Shown here piece after piece: positions 33,878 to 44,396 of a DNA stretch of 64,000 bases (within the stretch, counting starts at the first letter, position 1; the number at the start of each line of letters is the position of its first letter). A program made the position numbers and the translations under genes. This stretch comes from Setomelanomma holmii (taxonomy: Eukaryota > Ascomycota > Dothideomycetes > Pleosporales > Phaeosphaeriaceae). Under the pieces are notes generated by a model that ran no database searches, was not told where the DNA came from, and worked only from the letters and a program-made list of their open reading frames with translations. Location: positions 248,001 through 312,000 of the forward strand of contig ML978171.1 of assembly GCA_010015745.1 (NCBI GenBank), read 5' to 3'.

Positions 33878-36800
33878 GTCACATGCTCAGTTCTCCGCAT
33901 TTCGCATGCTTCAGCTGCGGGACGCTGGCGCCATCCCCTCTGAGCCCTTGACATCTGCGTTAGCTTGCAGAAAAAACATTATAGCTTACAAACCCCTCTT
34001 AGCAGCCTAGATATAGCCCTATATGTGAGAGGTGACTTAAAAACACTATGAAGAGGTGGAGCTCACCATGCATCGCTGGCTTGAGAATGGACCTCGGGGC
34101 TCGCTTGGACCAGACCTGAGGATGCGCTGGCAGACAGGCAAGAGGCCTTGCAAGTATACACGTGCGACGAAGGCATGACGAACTACGCGATGTGCGCGAG
34201 ATCTCGGAAGATCGAGAGACGCTGATCTCGTCTCCTAGCATTGCTCAAGCTCGTATGACTGCGATATCGCACTGGACAACCCGCAGTGGACGATATGGCA
34301 TGCGCTTTCTTGACCGTCAACGTCAGTGGATCGCTATCGCTGTGTCCTATTTACTTTTTTCCAAGGAGTTCGAAACAGAATAAACTTTTGACATGTGTAG
34401 GATGTACTAGACTGATCATCCAATGACTTCCGCTATCGTTCGTTGCTGGTGACCATGAGGAGAGAAATACTCTCGACGGACGACCGGTCAGTTTATCTCG
34501 GCCCTCATCGAAGCAGTCCTTCTTGGATTTGGTCTGATCGATGTAGCTGTCTTCCTGTGCTGTACCGTCGTCACGTATGAGAGCTATTGTGACCGTGTCT
34601 TCTAATGTCCTCAATGCCACGTCGTCGAGGTGTTGGACTACAGGTCTCGTGACGTCCATAAGAGAGGCGTATGTAAGCATGTTGGATAAGATGTGCACAC
34701 ACAGCGAATGATTGAATGCGTCTTTGGCTTGCACTTGACGGAACAAGTGTCGCCTCCTGGCTGTACGAGACTTTGCAGCGAAGCAGAGTCAATTGCTGAG
34801 CTTGCCGATGTAGAACGTACGTTGACACGTCCGGGACCGCTTCTCTGTCGACGTACTTGTGGTCGACGTTGCTTGCCGGACTGATTTTCTTGTACATACT
34901 AAGCCTGGTAACCTTGATACTGTGGGTGTTTCCCTCTTGAAACTAAAGTCCACACGGATACCGGATGCTCAGATGCCCGAACAGTGGCAGATAAATATTT
35001 GGTCAGATATGTATCGCATGCATGCACCCGTGAGTCGTTCATCACTACGGCGAAGAAAGAGCTGACACCCCTTTGCACAATTTACTTGACCAAACACGTT
35101 TGGTAGTGGTTAGAGTGTGCTTAATGTCGGCACCAAGATTGTTACTGCACACAAATCTCATCAGTGTAAAGTTTGGGATACATCCACGATGCCTTACCTT
35201 CGCGGATGTGGACTGCAAGTGGTCCGTGGTGCGGCGTACTGTGTAGAGAGGCTACCCTGTGCACTGAGATCGATCACAACGACATGCATGGGAAGTCCAA
35301 TGACAGTATTACTGTGAAGATAACTCTCCGCGCGGTGGACTACGTTGGCGCATTGCGATGCAATGGCTGACAATGGCAGGCGGGAAATGCGAGGAGGCTA
35401 GGTCGTCGGTCCGTCGTTGGTGACGCCGCTAGCGCCCTCTGGTCCGCAAAGTACCCTCATCCCATCTACATTGACATAAACCTATTCCCAGGGACACTTC
35501 GTCGTTCATGACTGTATTCCGTACGTTCGTTGCCATTATTTCTAAGTAAGCCTGCGTTCAGACAAACCACGTTGTTACATGTCGCTTCGCCCACGCAATC
35601 GCATCGCCGTCCCGGAACCTAACCTCTCAATGCGAGAACACGTCCATCGCACACTTGGGATATGTCTAGACCGAATTACGCCCTGCGATCAGGTGCAGGA
35701 TGCATATTGCTGAACCCATTGCTATTCTTCTAGGATGTGGGTTGCATCTCAGACTGTGGCGACGCCGATATGCTTCATCAAGTCCGAGCTCGAGCACCGA
35801 TGCATCGCGCGACGCAGCCCCTCCAGATCGGTATGGTCTTGAGCGGACCACGATGCGCAGTGGCTTCGATATGGACGTAGGCCGAGTCTTGATCCTTGCG
35901 AGTCCGGAAGGTATGGATGCACTGCAGGCGACTTGTCGGGCTCAATTTTCCCTTCCAACTCAATTGCCTCATCTTCAACAGATCTCCAACAGTACTTCCA
36001 CCAATATCTCCAGCTCTTACTATCTGTCGCCCATATTTGACTGGTCACCTTCTCTTCTTGTCCGTCCGTCTCTTCTCCGCTCATACATTGGTGGTGTTCT
36101 GCATCCCGTCCCTGCAGCTGTGGCCTTCTCCAGGTGTATGAGTCGACGCCACCTCTCCAGTTCCTCCGTCTTGAACATGCTTTGCCAAGTCAAAAGTCCG
36201 TCTCTGCCGCCATGTCAACGGGCATCAACCTTACATATGTGTTCGTCCCGTCCTGTCATCTGCTTCATCAATACCAGCAGACCTCGGCATCCCACGTTCA
36301 AATAAGCCACAAACCTCAGAAACCCTGTTTCTCCACCAACCAGCGCATGATAAACCCTCCACGTCTTCTACTTCGGCCTACTTTCAGCCACCCGTCTCCG
36401 TTAATAGCCCAAGGTCTAATGAACACCTTCTGGAAAGGGCGTAGAAGTTAGGACGGACCCACTCGTCAGGCGCTGACGAGATGCGAGCGGACTTCATCCC
36501 CTAACCCTTTCTTACCCCAGTCTCCGTCATTGCAGATGTGCAGCCAACATTCTGCTCGTCTCGTCCCGTCCGCTCAGGATCCTCCGACGGAAGCTATCGC
36601 CGTGCACCCAGAGCAGAGGAAAGACCTGAGCGTAGATGAAAGGTGAGGTTGTAAGGGAGATCTACACGAGGTCCTAGAGATGCAAAGCTTAAGCTGACGT
36701 GAACCTCGTCTCTCTGCCGCGATGAGCCCTGCATAGCAGAAGGTAAGGTCAATTGTACTTGTGTGGGTATTGCAATGTGTCGAGGGTGTCGCAATACCCT

Positions 36801-37599
36801 ACTGCAGACGCAATGAGGCAACGGCAGCGCTCAAGTCAGTCCCAGCTGATATCTCAAATTTGTTGGCAAATGCCACTTCCCAAAACCTTGCGGGTCATGG
36901 GGGAAGACAAGCTATACCTCACAGCTTTTACAAGTATACTTTTCTTAGTGGAAACGTAGTGGTGTTACGACTAGCCATGGTATTTGAGCCATTTCACTCT
37001 CCTGTAATACCACACTTACATTGGACTAACTCGCCCTTCATGTCCACTCCTACACATATCAACAAAGACTAACACACCTATCGGGGATAGAGATTACGTC
37101 TGAAAGCCTAAGCCCAATCGTCTAACGCTCGCTTACAACCACCGTCGTCAGACTCGATACCAAGCAGGCACCAATATCACATGACTCGGCCCTTCTGCCT
37201 TCCCACATGCAACATCACAACTTTGCTTCAATGCAAGCAAAGCAAGCTCAGACTTGCCCACCAATCCACGAACTTCTAGCAAAGACCGTCCCAAGTTGAC
37301 GTTCCAGCATATATATCTTCCAATGCTAGTCTTCTCCCAGAAAAGTAGCTACAAACAAATTCTTTCGGAACACTTGACCTCTGAACCCAGCCTTTCCTTT
37401 TTGCGAATCTAGGCAGCAGTGCATCATCGAAGGACCGTGGTTCGAGACTGGTGGTGGTCGATTTGTTTGGCCTTTTCCTTCTGATCAATGTATGAGGGAC
37501 GAACTGAGACAGCACAAGTTGAATGCGTCAAGGCTCAGGAATGAGCTACTGCTCATGATGTCTTCAATAGCCAGATATATGTCACGCTTGGTATATTCA
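33878..37599. other. Gene-poor region with weak coding hints only
   Basis: This is 3.7 kb with no firm gene. A minus-strand frame of about 130 codons at 34351-34746 has even codon use and protein-like stretches (FNHSLCVHILSNMLTYASL) but lacks an ATG. At 35940-36210 the plus strand is C/T-rich like a fungal leader and meets an ATG in good context at 36212, followed by 79 unconvincing codons. No repeats or transposon motifs were seen. Confidence 0.45.
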
Positions 37600-40080
37600 C
37601 TATCCCAGATTGAACTCGTCCGCCATACCAGCATGCCTCATGAACTTCTCCCTCGCCCGTACCGCCTTGCGCATCTTCGCTGCCTCCTCCGTGTCCTTCG
37701 CATCCGGTAGGTCCAGGTCCACAGCCTTCTTCGCGCTGGTGGCGCTGCTCTTCGCCGCACTCGACGTATCTGTTTTTGCTCCTCGGACCTTCACTGGCGT
37801 CCGATCGCCTCGTCCTGCGCCTGTTCTGAGCCCAGGAGCTTTCATGCCAGATGGTCGTTCGCGCAGGGCAAAGGCCTTCGCTAGGTGGCCGAGATGGAGC
37901 TGCTTGATATCGAAGTACTTACGCTCATCAGCAACGTGGGTTGCGTAAGCGCGGACGTGGCTCTGGAAAGCGCGGCGTGCGGCTTCGAGTCTAGCTGGCG
38001 AAGCCAGTGCCCAACGCTCGACGTTGAGCTGAAGGTCTTGCGCGATGTCCATGTACGCGTTCTTGGTTGCGATGCCGCTGGTGACAAGGCCGCGAGTGAG
38101 TATTTCGTCTACGTCTTGCCTCGTGATGTTCACTCCAGCTTCGTTGTCTTTCCTGTCTGACTTGAGCACGTCTACGTAGCCCTCTTCTGAGCCGGGCATC
38201 AGGAAGATACATGCTCGTCCCTCGCGACCGGCACGTGCCGTTCGACCAATGCGATGCAGATGGTCTTCTCGTGCAAAGGCAGGATCGAACTCCACAACAA
38301 GATCCACATTAGGCAGATCGAGACCACGAGATGCGACGTCGGTGGCGATGAGAATACAAGGGTCCTTGTTCTTGGTGAAGTGGGCTAACGTCGATGTACG
38401 AAGGGATTGTTGCAGAGAGCCGTGAAGACGATATGCAGTGACGGAGTGTGACTTCGGGGACAGTACAGGTGACTCGGCGTGCGTGGCGGAGAGTTTCGTC
38501 GGATCAGCTTGAGGCAAGACTTTCTGCTTCTTGCTGTCCTTCTTCGTTTCTCCCTTGGCGTCCTTCCCTTGGGTTTCGTCCGTGGTAACGGTCGAGTTTT
38601 CCTCCTCGAGTTGGCTAGTAAGGATATCGAAGTGGAAGTCCACCGAATCAGCGCATGACACGAACACAATGGCCTTCATGACTGAGCCTTTGCGTGCAAA
38701 TGCTCGCTTCAGATAGCCTATTAGGGATACGAGACGTAGTTTCGGGGCTACTACAGCGTATGACTGCTTCAATTGTGCGGGTGCGAAGAAAGTCTGGCCA
38801 TCTTCTCTTGGCGCAGCGTCCTTCTCTTTATCGGACGGGTCGGCTCGAATGTGCACAGCATCCTTCAAGCTGATCTGCCCTAAGCGCTCCACGTCCATCT
38901 TCATAGTCGCGGAACAGAGGACCGTGGTTCGCTTATCGGGCAGCCCTGGTATCCTCACCTTGTTCGCACGCATCCGGAGATTCAAGGCGCCGACGATCTT
39001 CTGTATTTCCTGTTCGAATCCAAGCTCCATCAGACGATCTCCTTCGTCAAGAACCAGCCATCGAACATTGCTCACGTCTAGCGCTTCGGTGTGCTCGAGG
39101 TGATCTGCCAGTCGACCAGGTGTGGCAACCAGTATATTGATTCCCTTGCGCAGCCGCGCTTTCTCTGACTTCTTCTTCTCTCCACCAATGACCGTGGTGG
39201 CCACAAGCCAATGAGCGCAACCCAGCAACTTTTCGAGCACATGCGCGATCTGCTTGCTCAGTTCGCGAGTTGGCGCCATGATGATAGCGAACAAGCCTGA
39301 ATCTCTGTGCACGTTGTCGTCGTCTTTCCGCTTCTTCATGTTCGCTGAGAGCTCCATCAATCTCTGCACGATCGGTAGCAGATATGCTAATGTCTTTCCC
39401 GAGCCCGTCTCGGCTTGTATAAATGCGTCTGAGTCATCCTTGACCAATTGCGTTATCGCTGCCTTCTGAATAGCTGTTGGCGCCTTCAGATCCATCTTGT
39501 TCAGCAAATGTGATGCGAGAGTCGTGGAGATGCCGAGGGACGTGAACGTGTCTAGCTCGTTGCTAAGGGGCGCATTCGAGGGCTCGACTGGCGCATCGTC
39601 GTGTCGTGGTCTGCTTGCTTGTGATTTGGTAGTGGAGGTGGGATTGTAGGTGAACAGCGACGAGATGACCTGCTTGCCGCCTTTCGGCGCACTTTGCTTC
39701 TCGGCAGGCTTTACTGTTGCGCCAGGGTTTGTTTGCGGTCTAAAGTCACTCGTGACAGTCTTCTCGTTACTCTTAGGCCTGAAGTCTCCACTGACGCGCG
39801 CTCTTTTCACTGGTCTTTCTCCGTTGTCGAGCAGCCCAGGACTGGTGGATATGCGCCGTGTTCGCTCGCCTAGCTCTGTTCGGTTTACATCGGTCGCATT
39901 CTCTACGATCCTTCTTGGCACCTTCTCGCCCGTCAAGCGAGCGGAGGCCTTCGTATGCCAATTATGCGCCGCTTTCTTCGCTGCAGCGCGATCCCTCCAA
40001 TTGCCGCCTTTCAGGCTCGGTTTGGCCAGAATACCGGTATCGGGTATTGAGAAGTTGAGGAGCATGCCATCATCAGCCAT
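37600..40080 (-). CDS. DBP7: ATP-dependent RNA helicase Dbp7
   Basis: This is a nucleolar DEAD-box helicase for assembly of the large ribosomal subunit. A single exon gives 826 residues from the ATG at 40080 (MADDGMLLNFSI, the usual Dbp7 start); upstream codons in the same frame have no ATG. Seen: a basic disordered N-terminus of about 170 residues; the Q-motif region LKAPTAIQKAAI near 198-209; motif I AETGSGKT at 223-230; motif Ia PTREL at 270-274; motif II as DEGD at 345-348, the variant typical of Dbp7; SAT; and the C-terminal domain with ATDVASRGLDLP and HRIGRTARAGREG. The C-terminal tail is basic and ends REKFMRHAGMADEFNLG. An acidic/lysine-rich insert separates motif IV from the preceding strand. 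Confidence 0.95.
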   Translation of the reverse strand: MADDGMLLNFSIPDTGILAKPSLKGGNWRDRAAAKKAAHNWHTKASARLTGEKVPRRIVENATDVNRTELGERTRRISTSPGLLDNGERPVKRARVSGDFRPKSNEKTVTSDFRPQTNPGATVKPAEKQSAPKGGKQVISSLFTYNPTSTTKSQASRPRHDDAPVEPSNAPLSNELDTFTSLGISTTLASHLLNKMDLKAPTAIQKAAITQLVKDDSDAFIQAETGSGKTLAYLLPIVQRLMELSANMKKRKDDDNVHRDSGLFAIIMAPTRELSKQIAHVLEKLLGCAHWLVATTVIGGEKKKSEKARLRKGINILVATPGRLADHLEHTEALDVSNVRWLVLDEGDRLMELGFEQEIQKIVGALNLRMRANKVRIPGLPDKRTTVLCSATMKMDVERLGQISLKDAVHIRADPSDKEKDAAPREDGQTFFAPAQLKQSYAVVAPKLRLVSLIGYLKRAFARKGSVMKAIVFVSCADSVDFHFDILTSQLEEENSTVTTDETQGKDAKGETKKDSKKQKVLPQADPTKLSATHAESPVLSPKSHSVTAYRLHGSLQQSLRTSTLAHFTKNKDPCILIATDVASRGLDLPNVDLVVEFDPAFAREDHLHRIGRTARAGREGRACIFLMPGSEEGYVDVLKSDRKDNEAGVNITRQDVDEILTRGLVTSGIATKNAYMDIAQDLQLNVERWALASPARLEAARRAFQSHVRAYATHVADERKYFDIKQLHLGHLAKAFALRERPSGMKAPGLRTGAGRGDRTPVKVRGAKTDTSSAAKSSATSAKKAVDLDLPDAKDTEEAAKMRKAVRAREKFMRHAGMADEFNLG

Positions 40081-40631
40081 GTTGCTCTGAAGTGTGTCGC
40101 GTGGTATCGTGACGGTTTGGAGTGGGGAAACTAATTCGCAAATCTCAGGTCGAACTTTTTGGTGGAGATCAAGCACAGACCATCACAACTGACGCTAGTA
40201 ATCTCCGTCTGTTCTCCGCTACAGGTCCATCATCTACCCCATAAGTCGCGAGGCATCCTTCTACACAACCCAGGCGTCTATTTAGCACACATGAGGCTTG
40301 ATTCAGCTTCAAGACCGGAGTAATATGCCCACTGCCCTGAGTAATGAGTGATCACAAGGCTGGTACGATGAAGCTAAGCCACCCTCGCATTGCTTCGCCT
40401 CATCCTTCTCGCTATGCGAAATGGCTGCGTTTGTGAGCCTGAGATATATAATGGAGAGACATCCAGTGGATATTCTGCCATTGTATCACTTTGTGCCTCA
40501 AGATTCTCTAAGTCTTGATAGCTTTTGGTCGACCTGCCATTTACCCAATCGAGAAGACGCGCGACCTCACCATTACCCCCGGGCTTGACGCATAACAAAA
40601 GCAATCGCAAATTGTCCAAGTGACTCTCAAG
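40081..40631. promoter_or_regulatory. Divergent promoter region of DBP7 and the next gene
   Basis: There are 551 bases between divergent start codons. No coding sequence was recognised; a 100-codon minus-strand frame here lacks conserved features. Confidence 0.5.
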
Positions 40632-41153
40632 ATGACTCCAGAGCCAGAGGAGTCTGAAGTTTCCCACGAAACGCAACAGTACAGCTTTTCCACTGACTTA
40701 CATGGCCAGATTGCTGACCCTAATACTTCTAGTGAATCAGCCGCACTGCCAGCCTACAGCTCTCTCCCTGAAGCTGTAGCAGCTGATATGCAGTCGCTCG
40801 CCATTGGCGACCCACAAGAAACCATCTCAGTGCCCATGATCCACTCCACCGTGCAAATGCGAAAGCGCGATCTCTTCGTGCCCTTCGGTAAGCAGAGGCC
40901 AGTCACACAGACCGTCCTCGTCAGAAAGATGAAGCGAGAGCTCTATCTTAGGAAGTACGCGAACGATGCGGACGGCAACTATGTTGGGACCGAAGCTCCA
41001 GCTGTCGATGCAGGACTCGTATTTGTGCCTGGAAAGAACACGAGCGAGGATATGTTGCGGCAAGTTCACAAAGTCGCATTTGGGATGGAGCATAACAATC
41101 AGTACCACATGAACGGATGGGCAGCTGTAGGTGCAGGTGGCGGAGCCATGTAA
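40632..41153 (+). CDS. Small hypothetical protein
   Basis: A single exon of 173 residues starts at the ATG at 40632. The N-terminal 65 residues are polar and acidic. The C-terminal part is denser, with VQMRKRDLFVPFGKQRPV, a basic helix VRKMKRELYLRKYAND, and GLVFVPGKNTSEDMLRQVHK, and the protein ends in a Gly/Ala-rich tail. There is no signal peptide, membrane segment or known domain. Codon use and the clean start and stop suggest a real gene; the family is unknown to me. Confidence 0.65.
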   Translation: MTPEPEESEVSHETQQYSFSTDLHGQIADPNTSSESAALPAYSSLPEAVAADMQSLAIGDPQETISVPMIHSTVQMRKRDLFVPFGKQRPVTQTVLVRKMKRELYLRKYANDADGNYVGTEAPAVDAGLVFVPGKNTSEDMLRQVHKVAFGMEHNNQYHMNGWAAVGAGGGAM

Positions 41154-41539
41154 ACTTAGTCTTATACCTGATAGCAGCCGACACCACTATGTACAATGAG
41201 AGTCTACGCGCACGTGACCGTACCTTAAGCTGCGTCGTAGAATCGAGTCGTCCTTGCCTTTCTCAAGTCACCGCAAAAATGGCTATATTTCGTCGCCTGT
41301 TCCGTCCATCCCTTTCTCAAGTTCGATATACTCCCTCAAGAATTCTGCATCGTCTGCCTGTGGGGTTGAATTGATGGTTGAAGCTTGGACTGCTCCGCAC
41401 GTCACTCCGCAATGGCACTCTTCCGACAGACAGCTGGTAGGAGGCTCGATTTTATGAACTGCCTCAACTGACACATGTAGACCTCCTGATCAGTCGCAAT
41501 CCATCGTCGGGCTTTGCCGCTCCATCAAGCGTCCGCTTT

Positions 41540-42601
41540 TTGCGCAATGGTATCCGCTGCCTATCCACTAGCTCATCCCTTCGCGACGCGTCGCAAGCAA
41601 GACAAGTCTTCCACGATGTAGCACCACTGCGCAAATACAGGCGAGATCTGTTGCTCAAGGATCGCACAGTTGGCCTTGTTCCAACAATGGGCGCGTTGCA
41701 CGAAGGGCATTTGTCGCTGGTCAGACACGCAGCGGCCGAGAACACGGATGTCTTCGTGACAGTATACGTCAATCCTACACAATTCGGCCTCAACGAGGAT
41801 CTGGCCTCATACCCCAAGACATGGGAATCGGATCTGCAGATGCTACACACGTTGGATGCAGAGCTAGCAGGCGCAGAGAAGGGTCGTGTGTCTGCTGTGT
41901 TTGCGCCGAGCACGCAGACCATGTATCCAACAATGCCGCCTGATAGCAGCATACCAGGCGTAGGAACCTTTATCGAGATGCGACCCTTGGGTCAACTACT
42001 TGAGGGAGCATCAAGGCCTGTCTTCTTTCGCGGAGTAGCAACCATTTGCATGAAGTTGTTCAACATTTGCACGCCTGAGCGCGTCTATTTTGGGCAGAAA
42101 GACATTCAGCAAACTGTTGTGATCAAGCGACTGGTGAAGGACTTCCACTTAAACATGGACGTGCGCATCATACCGACTTCACGAGAGGCGGATGGTCTAG
42201 CGCTGTCGTCTCGCAATGTCTACCTCGGGGCTCGCCGCCGTAACGTAGGTGTTGTTCTCAACCACGCACTGCGCAAAGCAGAGGCGCAATACAAGGCTGG
42301 CAAGCGATCTCGAGGCGACATACTTTGGCCTGCAGTAGATCATGGCGATGTGACGCTGCTCGAGCAGGAGTCGCTTGAGCCTAGCAAGCGTGCCAAGTTC
42401 CAGGTCGACTATATTAGCCTCGCGGACCCTGATAGCATGGAAGAGGTGGACCTGGTTGACGAGTCAAAGGGCGCAATTCTGAGCGGCGCAGTGAAGATGC
42501 TTCCTGTTGAAGATCCTCAAGAAGGGGAAGAGTTGGGCGTGGGCGGAGGTCAGATTCCCGTACGACTGATCGATAACATTGTTCTAGATCCAGTGAAATA
42601 A
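41540..42601 (+). CDS. PAN6: Pantothenate synthetase (5' end unresolved)
   Basis: The enzyme condenses pantoate and beta-alanine with ATP to make pantothenate, the precursor of coenzyme A. Seen: PTMGALHEGHLSLVRHA (the nucleotide-binding HxGH motif), VNPTQFGLNEDLASYP, FFRGVATICMKLFNI, YFGQKDIQQTVVIKRLV, SREADGLALSSRNVYL and a normal C-terminal domain ending DNIVLDPVK. The recognised domain starts near 41600. No ATG occurs in this frame after the upstream stop at 41438, so the coordinate given marks only the assured part. A candidate first exon begins at ATG 41279 (MAIFRRLFRPSLSQVR) and could splice at about 41360 to 41441 in phase, giving a basic, mitochondria-like leader; that donor (GTGGGG) is weak. 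Confidence 0.9.
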   Translation: MRNGIRCLSTSSSLRDASQARQVFHDVAPLRKYRRDLLLKDRTVGLVPTMGALHEGHLSLVRHAAAENTDVFVTVYVNPTQFGLNEDLASYPKTWESDLQMLHTLDAELAGAEKGRVSAVFAPSTQTMYPTMPPDSSIPGVGTFIEMRPLGQLLEGASRPVFFRGVATICMKLFNICTPERVYFGQKDIQQTVVIKRLVKDFHLNMDVRIIPTSREADGLALSSRNVYLGARRRNVGVVLNHALRKAEAQYKAGKRSRGDILWPAVDHGDVTLLEQESLEPSKRAKFQVDYISLADPDSMEEVDLVDESKGAILSGAVKMLPVEDPQEGEELGVGGGQIPVRLIDNIVLDPVK

Positions 42602-43149
42602 TCAGTGTACACGACGGCATTACCTAGCAATCGTTCTTCTCAACTTCATATTCTTGTGGCTCACAGGGGTCGGGATGTCTTCATTTGGACGCACATATCC
42701 GCAATGCCGCTAACGCAGCGTTGTGCCTATATGGAACGGTGGTTGCTGTACGACATGACTTCCCTGCGGCCGCAACCTCTGGACCACCGACAGATGACAC
42801 CCGACTCAGCGGCTACTGACCATCGTCCCGCATTACCTTTTCCAGTTGCGGCTTAACATCACCACTTGCATCCAGTCGCCCCAGGGACACCGTTCAGCTA
42901 ACGTTGTCGGGTGGAGTCCCTCATGGTTCTTTGGTACGATACTGCTCTCTGCGGGGCGTGAACCATGCGCTGCAGATGCAACGACGGCCCTAACCACCGT
43001 CAAATCCTCTTTCCGTCTCACTGAGCTTTACTTTTCTCTAAATGTCATTTTCTTCGATCGATCGTTTGACTGATCTTGGCCTTTCCGACATCTGCGCTTT
43101 CCAGATGTTACTCCCCCACTAGGGACACATACGGCACAAGTTGGGACGC
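42602..43149. other. Intergenic, no gene recognised
   Basis: There are 548 bases between two plus-strand genes. Short frames only. A segment near 42950-43000 has tRNA-like words but does not fold into a tRNA. Confidence 0.5.
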
Positions 43150-43650
43150 ATGTCGCAGAAAAGCGACTTGGCAACACTGAGAACGTCAATTCGACCCAGC
43201 CCGATTGTCGAGAAACATGTGGCGCGTTTCTCACCAGCGTCCATTGAAAGCAGCGAATCCTCGAATGGAGCGCTAGTCTTTCATCCGTTCACGACGTATA
43301 TCATCGCAGTCATCACCGAACCTGGTCAATGGAAAACCGAACCCTCGGTTGTAGCTACGACGTCGACAGAAAGCGCCTTACATACACCTCTGGGTTCGGC
43401 CATACCTGCAAGCGCCTCCACTACGCCAAATCCTCGCAATGCCTCTGTAACGTTCACATCAATCATCTCTCCCTCAGCTAGCGTCCGTCGCAACGTCACC
43501 AACGTCGGCACAGTAGTGTCTGAAACCGAAATACCAAGGGCATGGCGTGCCAAAGATCTGTACAGAGAGGGACATTCACGGAACGTCTTCTGGATTGTTC
43601 TTGGACTTGTTTTATTCGTCACAGCGGTAGCAATCGTTTGGTATGGCTGA
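43150..43650 (+). CDS. Small Ser/Thr-rich protein with one C-terminal membrane segment
   Basis: From the ATG at 43150 the frame gives 166 residues: a long Ser/Thr-rich, low-complexity region with several N-x-S/T sequons, a basic patch, and a C-terminal hydrophobic helix (NVFWIVLGLVLFVTAVAIVW) three residues before the stop. This suggests a tail-anchored protein. No homology was recognised. The hydrophobic tail and clean codon use favour a real gene, but the evidence is modest. Confidence 0.45.
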   Translation: MSQKSDLATLRTSIRPSPIVEKHVARFSPASIESSESSNGALVFHPFTTYIIAVITEPGQWKTEPSVVATTSTESALHTPLGSAIPASASTTPNPRNASVTFTSIISPSASVRRNVTNVGTVVSETEIPRAWRAKDLYREGHSRNVFWIVLGLVLFVTAVAIVWYG

Positions 43651-44396
43651 ATATGTAAGTGGAATGAATCTTGTAGTCAGGCAGGGAGGGCGTTCTGTGA
43701 GTATGGAGGTACCATGATCTAATAGATGACAGCATCGAACAGCGTCGTGTTGAGCTTGACCACTCGAAGTGACATATTGAAGGCGAAGCCGAGGGGCAGA
43801 TAGAAGTATAGAGGCAATGGAGGATCCAAGGAGAAGGCAGTGATGGACATGATACTGCGGCTGGGGCAGTCACGTACGACTGAATAATACAGTGATGAAA
43901 TTGTAACATCTCAACGTTATATCTACTTTGCAGGGGCATATATTGTGTCCAATCCAGGTTCTTCTTAATTCTCAGTTGAGATGTGTGTGGCTAATAGCAT
44001 TGGCTGTTGAGAAATGGTAGGAGCGCCACACCTATGGTAAGAAGCTACAGCCCCGAGTACGGGTAAGTTACAGCCGCGACTTACATACTATTCTCACATG
44101 CCTTTTTACAACCCACCTCTTGCTTCAGTTCTTGGCGTTTCCCTGCACCGATGCGCTCTACGAAGCTTCGCGATGTGAAGAGCATGCACGACTTCTGAGT
44201 TTCCGATGTGGTGGCAAGCCTCATCAGGATGCACCCGATTTCAGCCCCCATGCAGAGGGAGGGGCCAGGCTTCCCGCCGTGGCCAACTTCGCGACCTCGC
44301 GCATTCTCCGTAGTGCTTCCTCATGTGTCTATACGATGCGTTAGGAACGCTCCATGTTGGTCTAAGCCAGGCTGAGATGCATCTGAGCCCTCCAAA
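43651..44396. other. Intergenic, no gene recognised
   Basis: There are 746 bases, A/T-richer in the first 300. No conserved frame was seen; the distal part should hold the promoter of the gene at 44397. Confidence 0.5.

Noticed and set aside
20125..37599. RIP-mutated transposon island
   Set aside because: The sequence is not strongly A/T-rich or TpA-rich by eye and no terminal repeats or transposase fragments were seen; a repeat-library search would settle it.
42940..43010. tRNA-like words on the minus strand (TGGTTAGGGCC, GGTTCACGCC)
   Set aside because: The T-stem bases do not pair and no acceptor stem is present.
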